Shown one piece after another: positions 24,393-32,115 of a DNA stretch of 64,000 bases. A model generated the notes under the pieces. That model worked only from the letters and a program-made list of their open reading frames with translations, was not told the origin of the DNA and ran no database searches. A program made the translations under genes and the position numbers. Within the stretch, counting starts at the first letter, position 1. Each line of letters starts with the position of its first letter. Where the stretch lies: NCBI RefSeq assembly GCF_003056055.1, contig NZ_PYFP01000002.1, forward strand, positions 496,001-560,000, read 5' to 3'. Origin of the DNA: Glaciimonas sp. PCH181 (GTDB taxonomy: Bacteria > Pseudomonadota > Gammaproteobacteria > Burkholderiales > Burkholderiaceae_D).

Positions 24393-26212
24393 TTTGGCTC
24401 TGCCTTTCTTTTAATTTTCACAGCTGTTTTTTTTGCTAGAGGAATTCTTGATGCAACTATTGCGTCAATTTTTCGGAAAGTGCCGTTGGCTTGAGACGGC
24501 TGTGTTTGATCGCAGTCTGGACTCGCCCAATCTGCCAAAATTAAGCCGCTCCGAACCAGTGGAATTTTTTTCGCCGGCCATCTCAGTTGCAAAGTCATCC
24601 CCCACCCGTCGATCGAAAGCCATCCTTGAATACCGCGTCTCAGCGACGCGAGTTTCAAACCAGACACCTGGTCAGACAGAACGAGTTGCTGCGGTTGTAC
24701 TTGACTTAAGGTCGCAATTTTTCCCGCGTCTTCAGCGTTTTTCGATGAATCGTATCTTTCGACCTCTCGTGCTCCGAGCAGCTTTGAAGCATAGTCAGCG
24801 CCGGGGCCAGCACCAATTTGCAAAATGATTTTTGTTCGCAGCATCGAAATTAGTGAATCAATTTCTTGTCTGCCGTACGTCTCAATAAGCAATCCGATAT
24901 CTTGAAGGCCGAGCCAAATTGAAACGCCTTTCGAACGTCCCAGAGCAGTAAGATTTTTGAGCTGTTCCACATATGGAATTTGTGCGATTTCATCCAGCAA
25001 AAAATACAGTCGTCTGTTCGCGTTATCAGGAAACTGCGGCGACAAAACCTGACGCGAAATCAGATTCAGCACGGCGCAACAAAGCGGATCTGATACGGAT
25101 GCAAACGCCTTATTCACTTGCAGCAAGAGAACTGGTTTGCAATTCGAGTCATCTTTCAACCACTCATTGAGATTGAACTTGCCAACCGATATCGGCCAGG
25201 CAGTAGCGAGATGACGGATGAATGCCAACTCTCTAATCAGGTCGAAGACGACCGACTCACTGGTGCGCGAGTTTTCTCGGAATATTTTTAGACCAATGGC
25301 GAAGTGGCGCGTAAATGCTTCGACTATTTCGTTGGCCGGGGCTTCAATCGCTTGGGCTAGATCTGTCCACCCCCATTTTGTTCCGTGTGTTTTTTGAAGA
25401 CAAACAATGAGACCTGTCAGCATCAAGCGTGCAGCTTTACTGAAGACAGCATTTTCGCCTTTGGAAACTGGCACCGTCGATGCTGCGAATAGTTCTGCAT
25501 CCAGTTCGGTTTTAACCGTCGCCCCAATATCCAGCGCTTCCGATCGACTATCCCATGGCGCGAGGATTATTGAAATTGAAGGATCAACCTGCCCAGTAAA
25601 ATCGCCCTTGTTGTCGAGCAAAAATATTTTTGCGCTGGGTCGTGCAATCATCTGCAAAAGTGCCGACCATAAGACTTGTGTCTTGCCGCTACCAGGACTA
25701 CCAAGCACTAGCACACCCAGTAGTTCTCTGGCGCGGCTCAACTGGATAGACGGATGTATGCGAATACCTGATTCCCCGTCGGCACATTCGGCAAGAGACG
25801 ATTTGCGCCCACTCTTGATCGCGTCTCGCCCATAAAAATACCGTGTGCCACGCAAATGAATTAATCCGTCTCCAGGCTTAGCGCCGTGATATCCGACCAA
25901 CACACCAGCAAAGGTCGAAATCACGACCGGTGCATAGACGTGAATTGAAAAAGCAACGGCCGTGCCGGATTGGCGAATTAAACTTTCCTCCACAGACCAA
26001 GATGCCGCTTTGTACCCAGCCTTCGCCAACCAAAAATGGAACACAGCAGGAGGCAACTGTGTCCATCCTCGCCAGGACCATGTCGGATCAATCAAGGGGA
26101 ACGAGATGTGAAAGCCTGCCCAAGTCAGTATTACGCTCGACAGAAGGAACACGAAGACACCAAGCTGGAATCCAGCCTCAATTTTCCAAACACCATTTAC
26201 GTTGGTTTGCAT
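24389..26212 (-). CDS. Type IV coupling protein (TrwB/TraD/VirD4 family)
   Basis: The product has 607 residues. The N-terminal region has two membrane segments (LGVFVFLLSSVILTWAGFH at about 13-31 and APVVISTFAGVLVGYHG at about 93-110). Walker A is LVLGSPGSGKTQVL (about 170) and Walker B is LYFLLDEIAQIP (about 385). This ATPase brings the relaxase-DNA complex to a type IV secretion channel. No channel genes are present in the island, so it must use a channel supplied by another element. The order coupling protein then relaxase matches trwB-trwC of R388. Confidence 0.92.
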   Translation of the reverse strand: MQTNVNGVWKIEAGFQLGVFVFLLSSVILTWAGFHISFPLIDPTWSWRGWTQLPPAVFHFWLAKAGYKAASWSVEESLIRQSGTAVAFSIHVYAPVVISTFAGVLVGYHGAKPGDGLIHLRGTRYFYGRDAIKSGRKSSLAECADGESGIRIHPSIQLSRARELLGVLVLGSPGSGKTQVLWSALLQMIARPSAKIFLLDNKGDFTGQVDPSISIILAPWDSRSEALDIGATVKTELDAELFAASTVPVSKGENAVFSKAARLMLTGLIVCLQKTHGTKWGWTDLAQAIEAPANEIVEAFTRHFAIGLKIFRENSRTSESVVFDLIRELAFIRHLATAWPISVGKFNLNEWLKDDSNCKPVLLLQVNKAFASVSDPLCCAVLNLISRQVLSPQFPDNANRRLYFLLDEIAQIPYVEQLKNLTALGRSKGVSIWLGLQDIGLLIETYGRQEIDSLISMLRTKIILQIGAGPGADYASKLLGAREVERYDSSKNAEDAGKIATLSQVQPQQLVLSDQVSGLKLASLRRGIQGWLSIDGWGMTLQLRWPAKKIPLVRSGLILADWASPDCDQTQPSQANGTFRKIDAIVASRIPLAKKTAVKIKRKAEPK

Positions 26213-26215
26213 CTC

Positions 26216-26491
26216 TCAGTCTTTATTTTTTTCAGGACCTAAATCCTTGGATGCTCTCGTGCGATCAATGCAAATTTTTCTCAACATCCATGAAAAGAGA
26301 AACACCATATCGCTGACCGTAGAAGAATCACAACCATCAACGGCCCTTAAGTCAAAAGTCACGTGCGTATTTGTTATTGTTCGTGCTGTGCAAAAAAATT
26401 TTACTATTTGCTCTCTATCTTTTGATTTACTACAGGCGCTTATATAGAGACGCCCAAACGCAGCCTCTGCTAAAGTTGTATTGAATTCCAT
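26216..26491 (-). CDS. Small protein in the mobilisation operon
   Basis: The product has 91 residues and ends just upstream of the coupling-protein start (3 bases), so it is probably co-transcribed. The segment HVTFDLRAVDGCDSSTVSDMVFLF resembles a STAS-type strand-helix with a D-S-S core, but the match is weak. No family is assigned. Its composition and spacing support a real gene more than any motif does. Confidence 0.4.
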   Translation of the reverse strand: MEFNTTLAEAAFGRLYISACSKSKDREQIVKFFCTARTITNTHVTFDLRAVDGCDSSTVSDMVFLFSWMLRKICIDRTRASKDLGPEKNKD

Positions 26492-26617
26492 ATCTATCCT
26501 TTACGTTTTGAATTTAAAATAACGCATTCAGAAACTGTTATTCGTATTAAATTCGATAAATAATTAAAATTATGGCGCAAGGTATAACTACCCTGCGCTA
26601 CGTAATTTAAATTCCTA

Positions 26618-26905
26618 TCACTTTAGCAATGCTGGCGGTGGAAGCGGCGGCCCTTTTTCTATTATTGAAATAACAGTCGGCCAGAACCACTCTTTGCCGG
26701 AAAATAGGACAATCGAAGGGTTATTTTCTTTTGCAGCTTTGAGAATTTCGGCTTTCATTTTTTCGATCGGAAAACGCTGCAACCGTTTGAAGCCAAGGCC
26801 TTGGTCTTTTCCGCCCAATTGCATCATGCGTAAAGCCGCATCAACTGCACAGATACCGATTTGCTGCTGCACGTCCGGGTTACTGAAATCCACTGAATGC
26901 TTCAT
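26618..26905 (-). CDS. Small mobilisation-region protein, 95 residues
   Basis: A soluble protein (MKHSVDFSNPDVQQQIGICAVDAALRMM... PPLPPPALLK) with a Pro-rich end. The RBS GGAAAT-like AAAAGGAAATA lies upstream of 26905. It lies between the ribbon-helix-helix gene and the coupling protein, in the same orientation. The family is not recognised. It may be a relaxosome or entry accessory protein, by position only. Confidence 0.5.
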   Translation of the reverse strand: MKHSVDFSNPDVQQQIGICAVDAALRMMQLGGKDQGLGFKRLQRFPIEKMKAEILKAAKENNPSIVLFSGKEWFWPTVISIIEKGPPLPPPALLK

Positions 26906-26917
26906 TTTTATTTCCTT

Positions 26918-27196
26918 TTAGGTTGTGGTTTCAAAGTCATCAAGCCGTTGCTTTATCTCGCTCGTGGCAGAATTGATGACATCGATTTTTAATGACTGAC
27001 TACGAATTTCAGAAGACAAATGCTGAACTAATGCAATCAGCACGACTTCAGAATTACTGTTGCGACGGTTTTTCAGATACAAACTCAACGCGTTTCGAAT
27101 TACATCGGCGAACGTTGCTCCGTCTGTCTCGGCTGCAAAACCGATTTCTTTGTGCATCGCCTCCATAAGTCTTATTGTTACAGGTCTTGTTTTCAT
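26918..27196 (-). CDS. Ribbon-helix-helix relaxosome accessory protein (TrwA/TraY type)
   Basis: From ATG 27196 the product begins MKTRPVTIRLMEAMHKEIGFAAETDGATFADVIRNALSLYL, a ribbon-helix-helix fold: a beta strand (PVTIRL) then two helices. Proteins of this type bind the oriT region and stimulate the relaxase. The order of this gene, then coupling protein, then relaxase, mirrors trwA-trwB-trwC of R388. In R388, oriT lies just upstream of trwA, and the matching position here is 27245-27557. Earlier in-frame starts at 27244 and 27211 exist but are less likely. Confidence 0.7.
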   Translation of the reverse strand: MKTRPVTIRLMEAMHKEIGFAAETDGATFADVIRNALSLYLKNRRNSNSEVVLIALVQHLSSEIRSQSLKIDVINSATSEIKQRLDDFETTT

Positions 27197-27244
27197 TTTT
27201 AGAAGGCCCATTTTTGATAGGAAGCGGGTGTATTCAGCGTACAC

Positions 27245-27557
27245 ACCGCGCCAGTGCTGGCTTTGTGCGGTACCAAATGCCGGTCATGTAATCGCGCAGG
27301 CAATTGGTGTGCCTCATTGGGGGCGAGCGAATTTCCTGGGCAGGTGCGAAGCACTGCCTGGGAGTCAGGTATGTAATTACCACTGGTCTTTTTCTGGTTC
27401 AGACCTTTCGCCTGTCGGTCCTTGCGCTCACCTTTCTGAAGACGCTCGGATTGACGCGGCAAACTTACCGGTACGCGTGCCTGCCGAGCCACAAGTTGCT
27501 CGTCGCATTCGTTTAGTGCGCGAGCTGCCCAGACCATGGACCGTGCTATGGAGCCGC
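27245..27557. other. Candidate origin of transfer (oriT) region
   Basis: A non-coding stretch of about 310 bases lies immediately upstream of the ribbon-helix-helix gene. An inverted repeat GCGGGTGTA-TTCAGCG-TACACACCGC overlaps its left edge (about 27225-27250), and a bulged hairpin GGCA-G-GTGC-GAA-GCAC-TGCC lies at 27339-27358, flanked by CTGGG on both sides. MOBF relaxases recognise an inverted repeat next to the nick. I could not identify a nick sequence, so this is a location-based call. Confidence 0.45.
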
Positions 27558-27761
27558 TCAATTTAGCGCTCCATGGCGTAAGGAACCGATCCAATCCTCA
27601 ATTGATTTAGACGGCCATGCGCGAGCGCGGATTCCCAGCTCAACAGGACGGGGGAAAGTCCCCAACTTAATACGACGATAAATCTCGGATTTGGACAGTC
27701 CAGATTCTGTGATGACACGAGGCAAACGCCAAAGCGGGCCTGTTGATTGAAGCTGTAGCAT
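27558..27761 (-). CDS. AlpA-family transcription regulator / excisionase-like protein
   Basis: The 67-residue product has the AlpA helix-turn-helix (WRLPRVITESGLSKSEIYRRIKLGTFPRPVELG...ARAWPSKSIEDWIGSL). AlpA proteins are phage P4 and island regulators that activate integrase or control excision. It lies at the integrase-distal part of the island, next to the candidate oriT. It starts just inside the AT-rich stretch. The call rests on the strongly conserved pattern SKSEIYRRIKLGTFPRPV. Confidence 0.85.
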   Translation of the reverse strand: MLQLQSTGPLWRLPRVITESGLSKSEIYRRIKLGTFPRPVELGIRARAWPSKSIEDWIGSLRHGALN

Positions 27762-27882
27762 TTTGTTCTCCTATGTGGTCCTGTGAAGTTCACAGCATGG
27801 GGAGAACAATATCGAACAATTTACTCTATGAAAATTACCCTATGAGGTCAAATGCAATTGGGACCAGGTAACGACGACTATT

Positions 27883-28743
27883 TCATTTTTGTTTTGGAGC
27901 GCCGATGTGGAATTTCACATGCGGCATAGCTTTATGATACCAATTACTCAAAGTAATCGGATTGTAGTCGTCTATTTTATATCTTCCTTTGGTGTGGAAA
28001 TTTTTTACCTCATTCAAAGCGATTAGTTCCTTGACGCTATGTATTATTATATTTTTTTCTTTAATCATGGCGATGAATCGAGATTGATCTGTGTTTGTAT
28101 GCCGATTTTTCCATCCCGACTTAATATTTTCCAATTTACCCCTGATTTTTAATAATTCCGCAAAATCCACATTTCTGTGCTGCTCATCCATACGAACAAA
28201 CTCGACTAACTGTTTAACTATTTGCAACCCAAAGCTTGGTGACTTCATAATTTCAATTCCTTTTAATTCGTCCCCTTCTTCAATAGATTGATAAAGTTCC
28301 ATTGCGAGAATTATCGGCTTCAAAATTTTGGATTTTTTTGTGATTTCGCGAAATAACTTTATTTTTTCTTGATACGTTGAAATATCATTTTCCGATGGCT
28401 CTACTAAAGCATTAAAATTTTCCTTCGCATCGTGAAATTCTTTGCTTAGTCGTTCTAACTCTGTACTTACCGCATCAGAAGCTGCTATATCATTCAAAAG
28501 ATTTTCATGAAACTCAGCTTTCTGTTCGATCTTAGTTACCTCAAACTCTAATTTAGTCGACGCTTCTTCCATTCTGCTGGAAATGGATAGGATTTCCTTT
28601 ACAAAAACACTCCTAACCAAGTCGGTTGCCAAGTCTGATTGATCTTTTAGTTCATCAATTTTTGAGACAAACCATTTATGTTGGGCTTCCAACACGTTCC
28701 ACTCATCTTTTAGTGTCGACACTGCATTTTTAACTTGTAGCAT
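27883..28743 (-). CDS. AT-rich coiled-coil protein of unknown function
   Basis: The product has 286 residues and is dominated by heptad-like helices (LKDEWNVLEAQHKWFVSKIDELKDQ, SSRMEEASTKLEFEVTKIEQKAEF, and others), with no membrane segment and a polar C-terminus (YHKAMPHVKFHIGAPKQK). Base composition is visibly more AT-rich than neighbours, which suggests recent acquisition. The family is not recognised. As the outermost gene of the island, before the attachment site, it may be cargo such as a defence protein. Confidence 0.6.
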   Translation of the reverse strand: MLQVKNAVSTLKDEWNVLEAQHKWFVSKIDELKDQSDLATDLVRSVFVKEILSISSRMEEASTKLEFEVTKIEQKAEFHENLLNDIAASDAVSTELERLSKEFHDAKENFNALVEPSENDISTYQEKIKLFREITKKSKILKPIILAMELYQSIEEGDELKGIEIMKSPSFGLQIVKQLVEFVRMDEQHRNVDFAELLKIRGKLENIKSGWKNRHTNTDQSRFIAMIKEKNIIIHSVKELIALNEVKNFHTKGRYKIDDYNPITLSNWYHKAMPHVKFHIGAPKQK

Positions 28744-29137
28744 TTTTTACCAGTAATATTTATTTGATAAGTACGCGGGAGGTGTCCTGACACTGACATG
28801 CTCCGACTAGCCCATAACAACAATTCTACCTTTATGAGATGCTTTTTCGAGGCGCATACCGTCGAGTGACTTTCGTATTTGCCGTTTTTCAGAAATTTAG
28901 CATGCCAAACTCGCCCAAAGAGCTACGGGATACCAGCGATCTGACAAAATCAGGACCTAATTGGAGCTGGGTACAAGAAAGCGGCGCGGCTTATCGCCTA
29001 AGAATATTCAGATAAAGTGCGTCTTGTTGAAATCTGTTGCTAGAACGCAGCAACTAGCTTTGCACGGTATTTTTGACGGTATGTCTAAGTATGAAAACAA
29101 CGGAATCTAGTAATCATACTAATTTCCAAGTGGTATG
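28744..29137. other. Gene-free right end of the island with arm-type repeats
   Basis: No ORF of convincing composition is present. CACGGTAT (29063-29070) and GACGGTATGT (29075-29084) repeat the arm sequence seen near the integrase at 9903 and lie about 55-75 bases inside the att repeat. An inverted repeat GTTGCT...AGCAAC is nearby (about 29036-29054). This is what an attR-proximal integrase-binding region should look like. Confidence 0.5.
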
Positions 29138-29151
29138 CGATTCCCGCCGCC
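29138..29151 (+). repeat. Right-hand att direct repeat of the island
   Basis: CGATTCCCGCCGCC occurs here and within the ssrA-like end at 9768-9781, in the same orientation, 19370 bases apart. It covers the end of the T-loop, the 3' T-stem and the first acceptor bases of the tmRNA. The flanks differ (this copy is followed by CCAATGA), so only the core is shared. This marks the right boundary of the island. Confidence 0.7.
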
Positions 29152-29175
29152 CCAATGAATCGTTTTAAGATGTTC

Positions 29176-29212
29176 AAAAAGCCGCAACTCTCGTATGAGA
29201 TTGCGGCTTTTT
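29176..29212 (+). terminator. Rho-independent terminator beside the right att repeat
   Basis: AAAAAGCCGCAACTCTCGTATGAGATTGCGGCTTTTT folds into a hairpin, AAAAAGCCGCAA / TTGCGGCTTTTT, with a T-run. Its position (25 bases after the att core) and left flank (TGTTCAAAAAGCCGC) parallel the terminator after the left att copy (TGTTCCAAAGGCCGC). It is probably a derivative of the ssrA terminator. Confidence 0.75.
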
Positions 29213-29258
29213 CATTTTAGGGCGATCCTGACTCGTTCATGACAATCCGACATGGGAT

Positions 29259-29278
29259 GACGGTATGTTTGACGGCAA
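29259..29278 (+). repeat. Arm-type repeat outside the island, remnant of a third insertion
   Basis: GACGGTATGT then TT and GACGGC, about 108 bases beyond the att core. At the left end, the same 10-mer followed by CT and GACGGT lies at 9903-9922, about 122 bases beyond its att core. The same arrangement after a third att-like junction suggests that the 29152-29340 sequence is the integrase-end flank of an element that has lost its integrase. Confidence 0.45.
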
Positions 29279-29348
29279 CATCATCACTTAACGACACGCT
29301 TATCATCATCCCCTTAATAACTCTGCCATACACAATACCAAGCCAGCC

Positions 29349-29444
29349 ATGAAGCGCCCCTTAGAAACTGGATATTTTTATTTATTTGATGGTGAACAGA
29401 ATGGACAAACCATTCAAGTTCCTGTGATTATTACGAATAGATAA
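29349..29444 (+). CDS. 31-codon ORF, possible remnant
   Basis: MKRPLETGYFYLFDGEQNGQ... ends in VIITNR before TAA at 29442-29444. The protein-like sequence without gaps suggests a small gene or the start of a lost one, but there is no clear RBS. It sits just beyond the right island boundary. Low confidence. Confidence 0.2.
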   Translation: MKRPLETGYFYLFDGEQNGQTIQVPVIITNR

Positions 29445-29615
29445 ACCTTTTTATAGCGCACAATTATTAGGAATTACGTATGCAATACGCCATGAAATTA
29501 ATCGTTTTACACCTTAAATATCTATAAGAAATCGAATGGTTTTTAAGTACACCTGAAATAAAAACGGACCGAAGCTGTCAAGCGCCGGCCCGCCCATCAA
29601 AATAATTAAAACCGC

Positions 29616-31814
29616 TTAAAACCGATACTTCAATGTCAGCGTAGCGTTGCGCGGCGCACCGTAGGTCAGCGCACCATACGCTGGAAACATGCCGAAGTAC
29701 TTTGTGTCGAGCACATTGTTGACATTGAGTTGCGCCGAGAGCTGCTTGGTGAACTCGTAGCGCGCCATCAGATTAACCAGGCTGTAGGACTTCTGTTCAA
29801 TCATCCCGTTAGTGGAGGCCGGAGCATTAGGGTCAACCGTATAGGTACGGCCCTGCCAGTTGACGCCACCGCCAACTGTTAAAGCGTTCCAATCACCTGG
29901 CAGACGATAAGTTGTAAACACGCGAAATAGCTGACGCGGGTAAACGCTATTGATATCCGCACCGGAAGCGTCTGTGGCCTTGAACTGGGTATAGCCAACA
30001 CTGGCATTCCAACCTCGCGCCAACTCGCCCGAAACATCTAACTCAAACCCGTTGCTAGTTGCTCCCTTTACAGCGCGGTAATATGGCTCTGGTGCAAGCG
30101 GCCCGGCGCCATCGCGATCGACCAGGCCGGCTTCTTGTCCAAGGTTATCTTGCTTGATCTGGAACAGCGCCAAAGAGGCATTCAGGCGTCCATCTAGAAA
30201 CTCTCCTTTGATACCAGCCTCGGTACTTTTGCCAATAATAGGGTCAAGGCTCTTTCCGCCGAAATCTTTAAGATTCTGCGGCTGGAAGATGTCGGTATAG
30301 CTTACATACGAAGAGTAGGTCTCGTTGATGTCGTAGACAAGGCCAGCGTAAGGCGTCACTTCACGGTTATTCTTTAATGCATATTCGGGCGTATTGACGC
30401 CGTGGCCTGTTTTTTCGTAGTTGGTAACGCGGGCACCGATAATCAGTTTGAGCGGATCGGCGAGCGAGAACCGCACCACGCCGAAAAGCGCCTGCTGCTT
30501 GGTGATACTGCCTTCATAAAAACTCGGCGCACCCCAGGTTGGCTCTGGATAAGCAGCGCCGTTCCAGTTATTGAAGTCGCCAACCGGCGCGCTGGAATCG
30601 GCTGCGCGGCTGTCAGAATTAAACTTCTGCTCAGAATACATATAGCCGAATGCCGCTTCATGCTTGCGACCAGCCAACTCGAAAGGGCCGCTCACATGCA
30701 GGCCAATGTCATCCTGCTGCGTATGCGTCTTGTACGAACCGGCAAATGAGTTCATACCGAGGCCAGTCGTCCGATCTGGAACTCCCGACAGATACAACAG
30801 ATAGGAATCGCCAGTCCGGTCGCCATGGCTGTAGGAGGTGCTCAATTTCCAGCCGTTATCGAAACGATGTTCGAGATTCACAAAAGTGTTTTGATAGGAC
30901 GTGTCCCAGCGTGTCCAGCCAGCGGCAGAGGTCTTTGAGCGATCCCAATTTGTTTTCGAACCATCGGTGTACCAGTAAGGCAAACCGCCCCACATGGGTC
31001 CTTTTGGCGCGGTATCCTGCTGGCTGAAACCTGCGGACAACAATGTGTTTGGCGTCAGATCCGCCTCAATCGTCGCATATACAGTCTGATTTTTACTATG
31101 CATCAGATCGACCCAGCTATCTCCTTGCTTGTATTCACCGACCACGCGTGCGCGTACTGTGCCCGTTTGGTTTAACGGCGTAAATAGGTCAATCAAGGCC
31201 CGACGTTCACCCCAGCTACCCACGCCGATCTCTGCCGAGCCCTTAAACTCCTTGCTATCAGCACGTTTGCGCACAAGGTTAATCGCTGCGGAGGGATTGC
31301 CGCTGCCCGTCATCAGACCGGTCGCGCCACGCACAACCTCTACGCGGTCGTAAATTGCCAGACTGCTCGCGACCTCACCCGAACTCCAGGCCTGGTCCCA
31401 CGTAGTGGGAATTCCGTCGATTTGCAGATTGTCGATATCAAAGCCACGAGCAGTAAACTTGGCGCGATTAGTTTCGTATTGATTCACCGAGATTCCGGTC
31501 ACATTGTTGACAATATCCGTCACCGTCATCAAGCCCTGGTCTTCAATGCGTTGCTGCGTCACCACCGACACCGACTGTGGCGTATCGCGCAGCGACATGC
31601 TTAACGGCGTGGCTGTCTTGGTCTTGCCGGTCGTGTATGAGCCTGTGCCTTCCGTGGTTTCTCCCAGCGTTTGCGCCTTGACCTGAATCTCAGGCAGGGT
31701 AACCGCGCTCTGTTCAGCGCTTTGAGAATGGGCGGCTAAGGGAGTGGCAAGCGCCACACACACTGCAAACCGATTGAATTTGTGACGCCGGTCGGCGCGC
31801 GCATGGATAGCCAT
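29616..31814 (-). CDS. TonB-dependent ferric siderophore receptor
   Basis: The product has 732 residues. A signal peptide (about 1-30, RFAVCVALATPLAAHSQS) is followed by the plug: DTPQSVSVVTQQRIEDQGL, VNNVTGISVNQYETNRAKFTARGF and VVRGATGLMTGSGNPSAAINLVRKR. The barrel follows and ends in TLTLKYRF with a terminal Phe. These are the hallmarks of the FpvA/FhuE-like TonB siderophore receptor family (IPR010105). It imports a ferric siderophore across the outer membrane using TonB energy. A Fur box precedes it (31917-31935). No siderophore synthesis genes are nearby, so it probably takes up a foreign siderophore. Confidence 0.93.
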   Translation of the reverse strand: MAIHARADRRHKFNRFAVCVALATPLAAHSQSAEQSAVTLPEIQVKAQTLGETTEGTGSYTTGKTKTATPLSMSLRDTPQSVSVVTQQRIEDQGLMTVTDIVNNVTGISVNQYETNRAKFTARGFDIDNLQIDGIPTTWDQAWSSGEVASSLAIYDRVEVVRGATGLMTGSGNPSAAINLVRKRADSKEFKGSAEIGVGSWGERRALIDLFTPLNQTGTVRARVVGEYKQGDSWVDLMHSKNQTVYATIEADLTPNTLLSAGFSQQDTAPKGPMWGGLPYWYTDGSKTNWDRSKTSAAGWTRWDTSYQNTFVNLEHRFDNGWKLSTSYSHGDRTGDSYLLYLSGVPDRTTGLGMNSFAGSYKTHTQQDDIGLHVSGPFELAGRKHEAAFGYMYSEQKFNSDSRAADSSAPVGDFNNWNGAAYPEPTWGAPSFYEGSITKQQALFGVVRFSLADPLKLIIGARVTNYEKTGHGVNTPEYALKNNREVTPYAGLVYDINETYSSYVSYTDIFQPQNLKDFGGKSLDPIIGKSTEAGIKGEFLDGRLNASLALFQIKQDNLGQEAGLVDRDGAGPLAPEPYYRAVKGATSNGFELDVSGELARGWNASVGYTQFKATDASGADINSVYPRQLFRVFTTYRLPGDWNALTVGGGVNWQGRTYTVDPNAPASTNGMIEQKSYSLVNLMARYEFTKQLSAQLNVNNVLDTKYFGMFPAYGALTYGAPRNATLTLKYRF

Positions 31815-31916
31815 TTATTTTCCAATTAACAACAAAAACGAAGATAGTTGGCTGGCACTCCGAATGCATGGCGTTGGCAAATGACGGACAGTTAGCTGGC
31901 TACGGGACAAGATGCG

Positions 31917-31935
31917 AATGATAATGATTATCATT
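31917..31935 (-). promoter_or_regulatory. Fur box upstream of the siderophore receptor
   Basis: AATGATAATGATTATCATT is a perfect 9-1-9 palindrome matching the Fur consensus GATAATGATAATCATTATC. It lies about 100 bases upstream of the receptor start, the expected place for iron repression. Confidence 0.9.
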
Positions 31936-32115
31936 AAAAAGTCAACGGAAATGCGGAAATTGCTTAAATTTGCCCGTCAAAACAACAAAAAATAACCAAA
32001 TGTTGCATTGCGTCGAGTTTCCCGCAGATGGGGAGAAGGGTCCGCGTTAGGGCGTATTCCGACGTTTCAGCCATAACGCGTTTCGCCAATGCGCGCTGCT
32101 GCACGGCGATCACTT

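Noticed and set aside
27060..27566. 168-codon + strand ORF across the candidate oriT and RHH gene
   Set aside because: It runs antisense to the ribbon-helix-helix gene; the composition (VPNAGHVIAQAIGVPHWG...) has no start signal and crosses inverted repeats.
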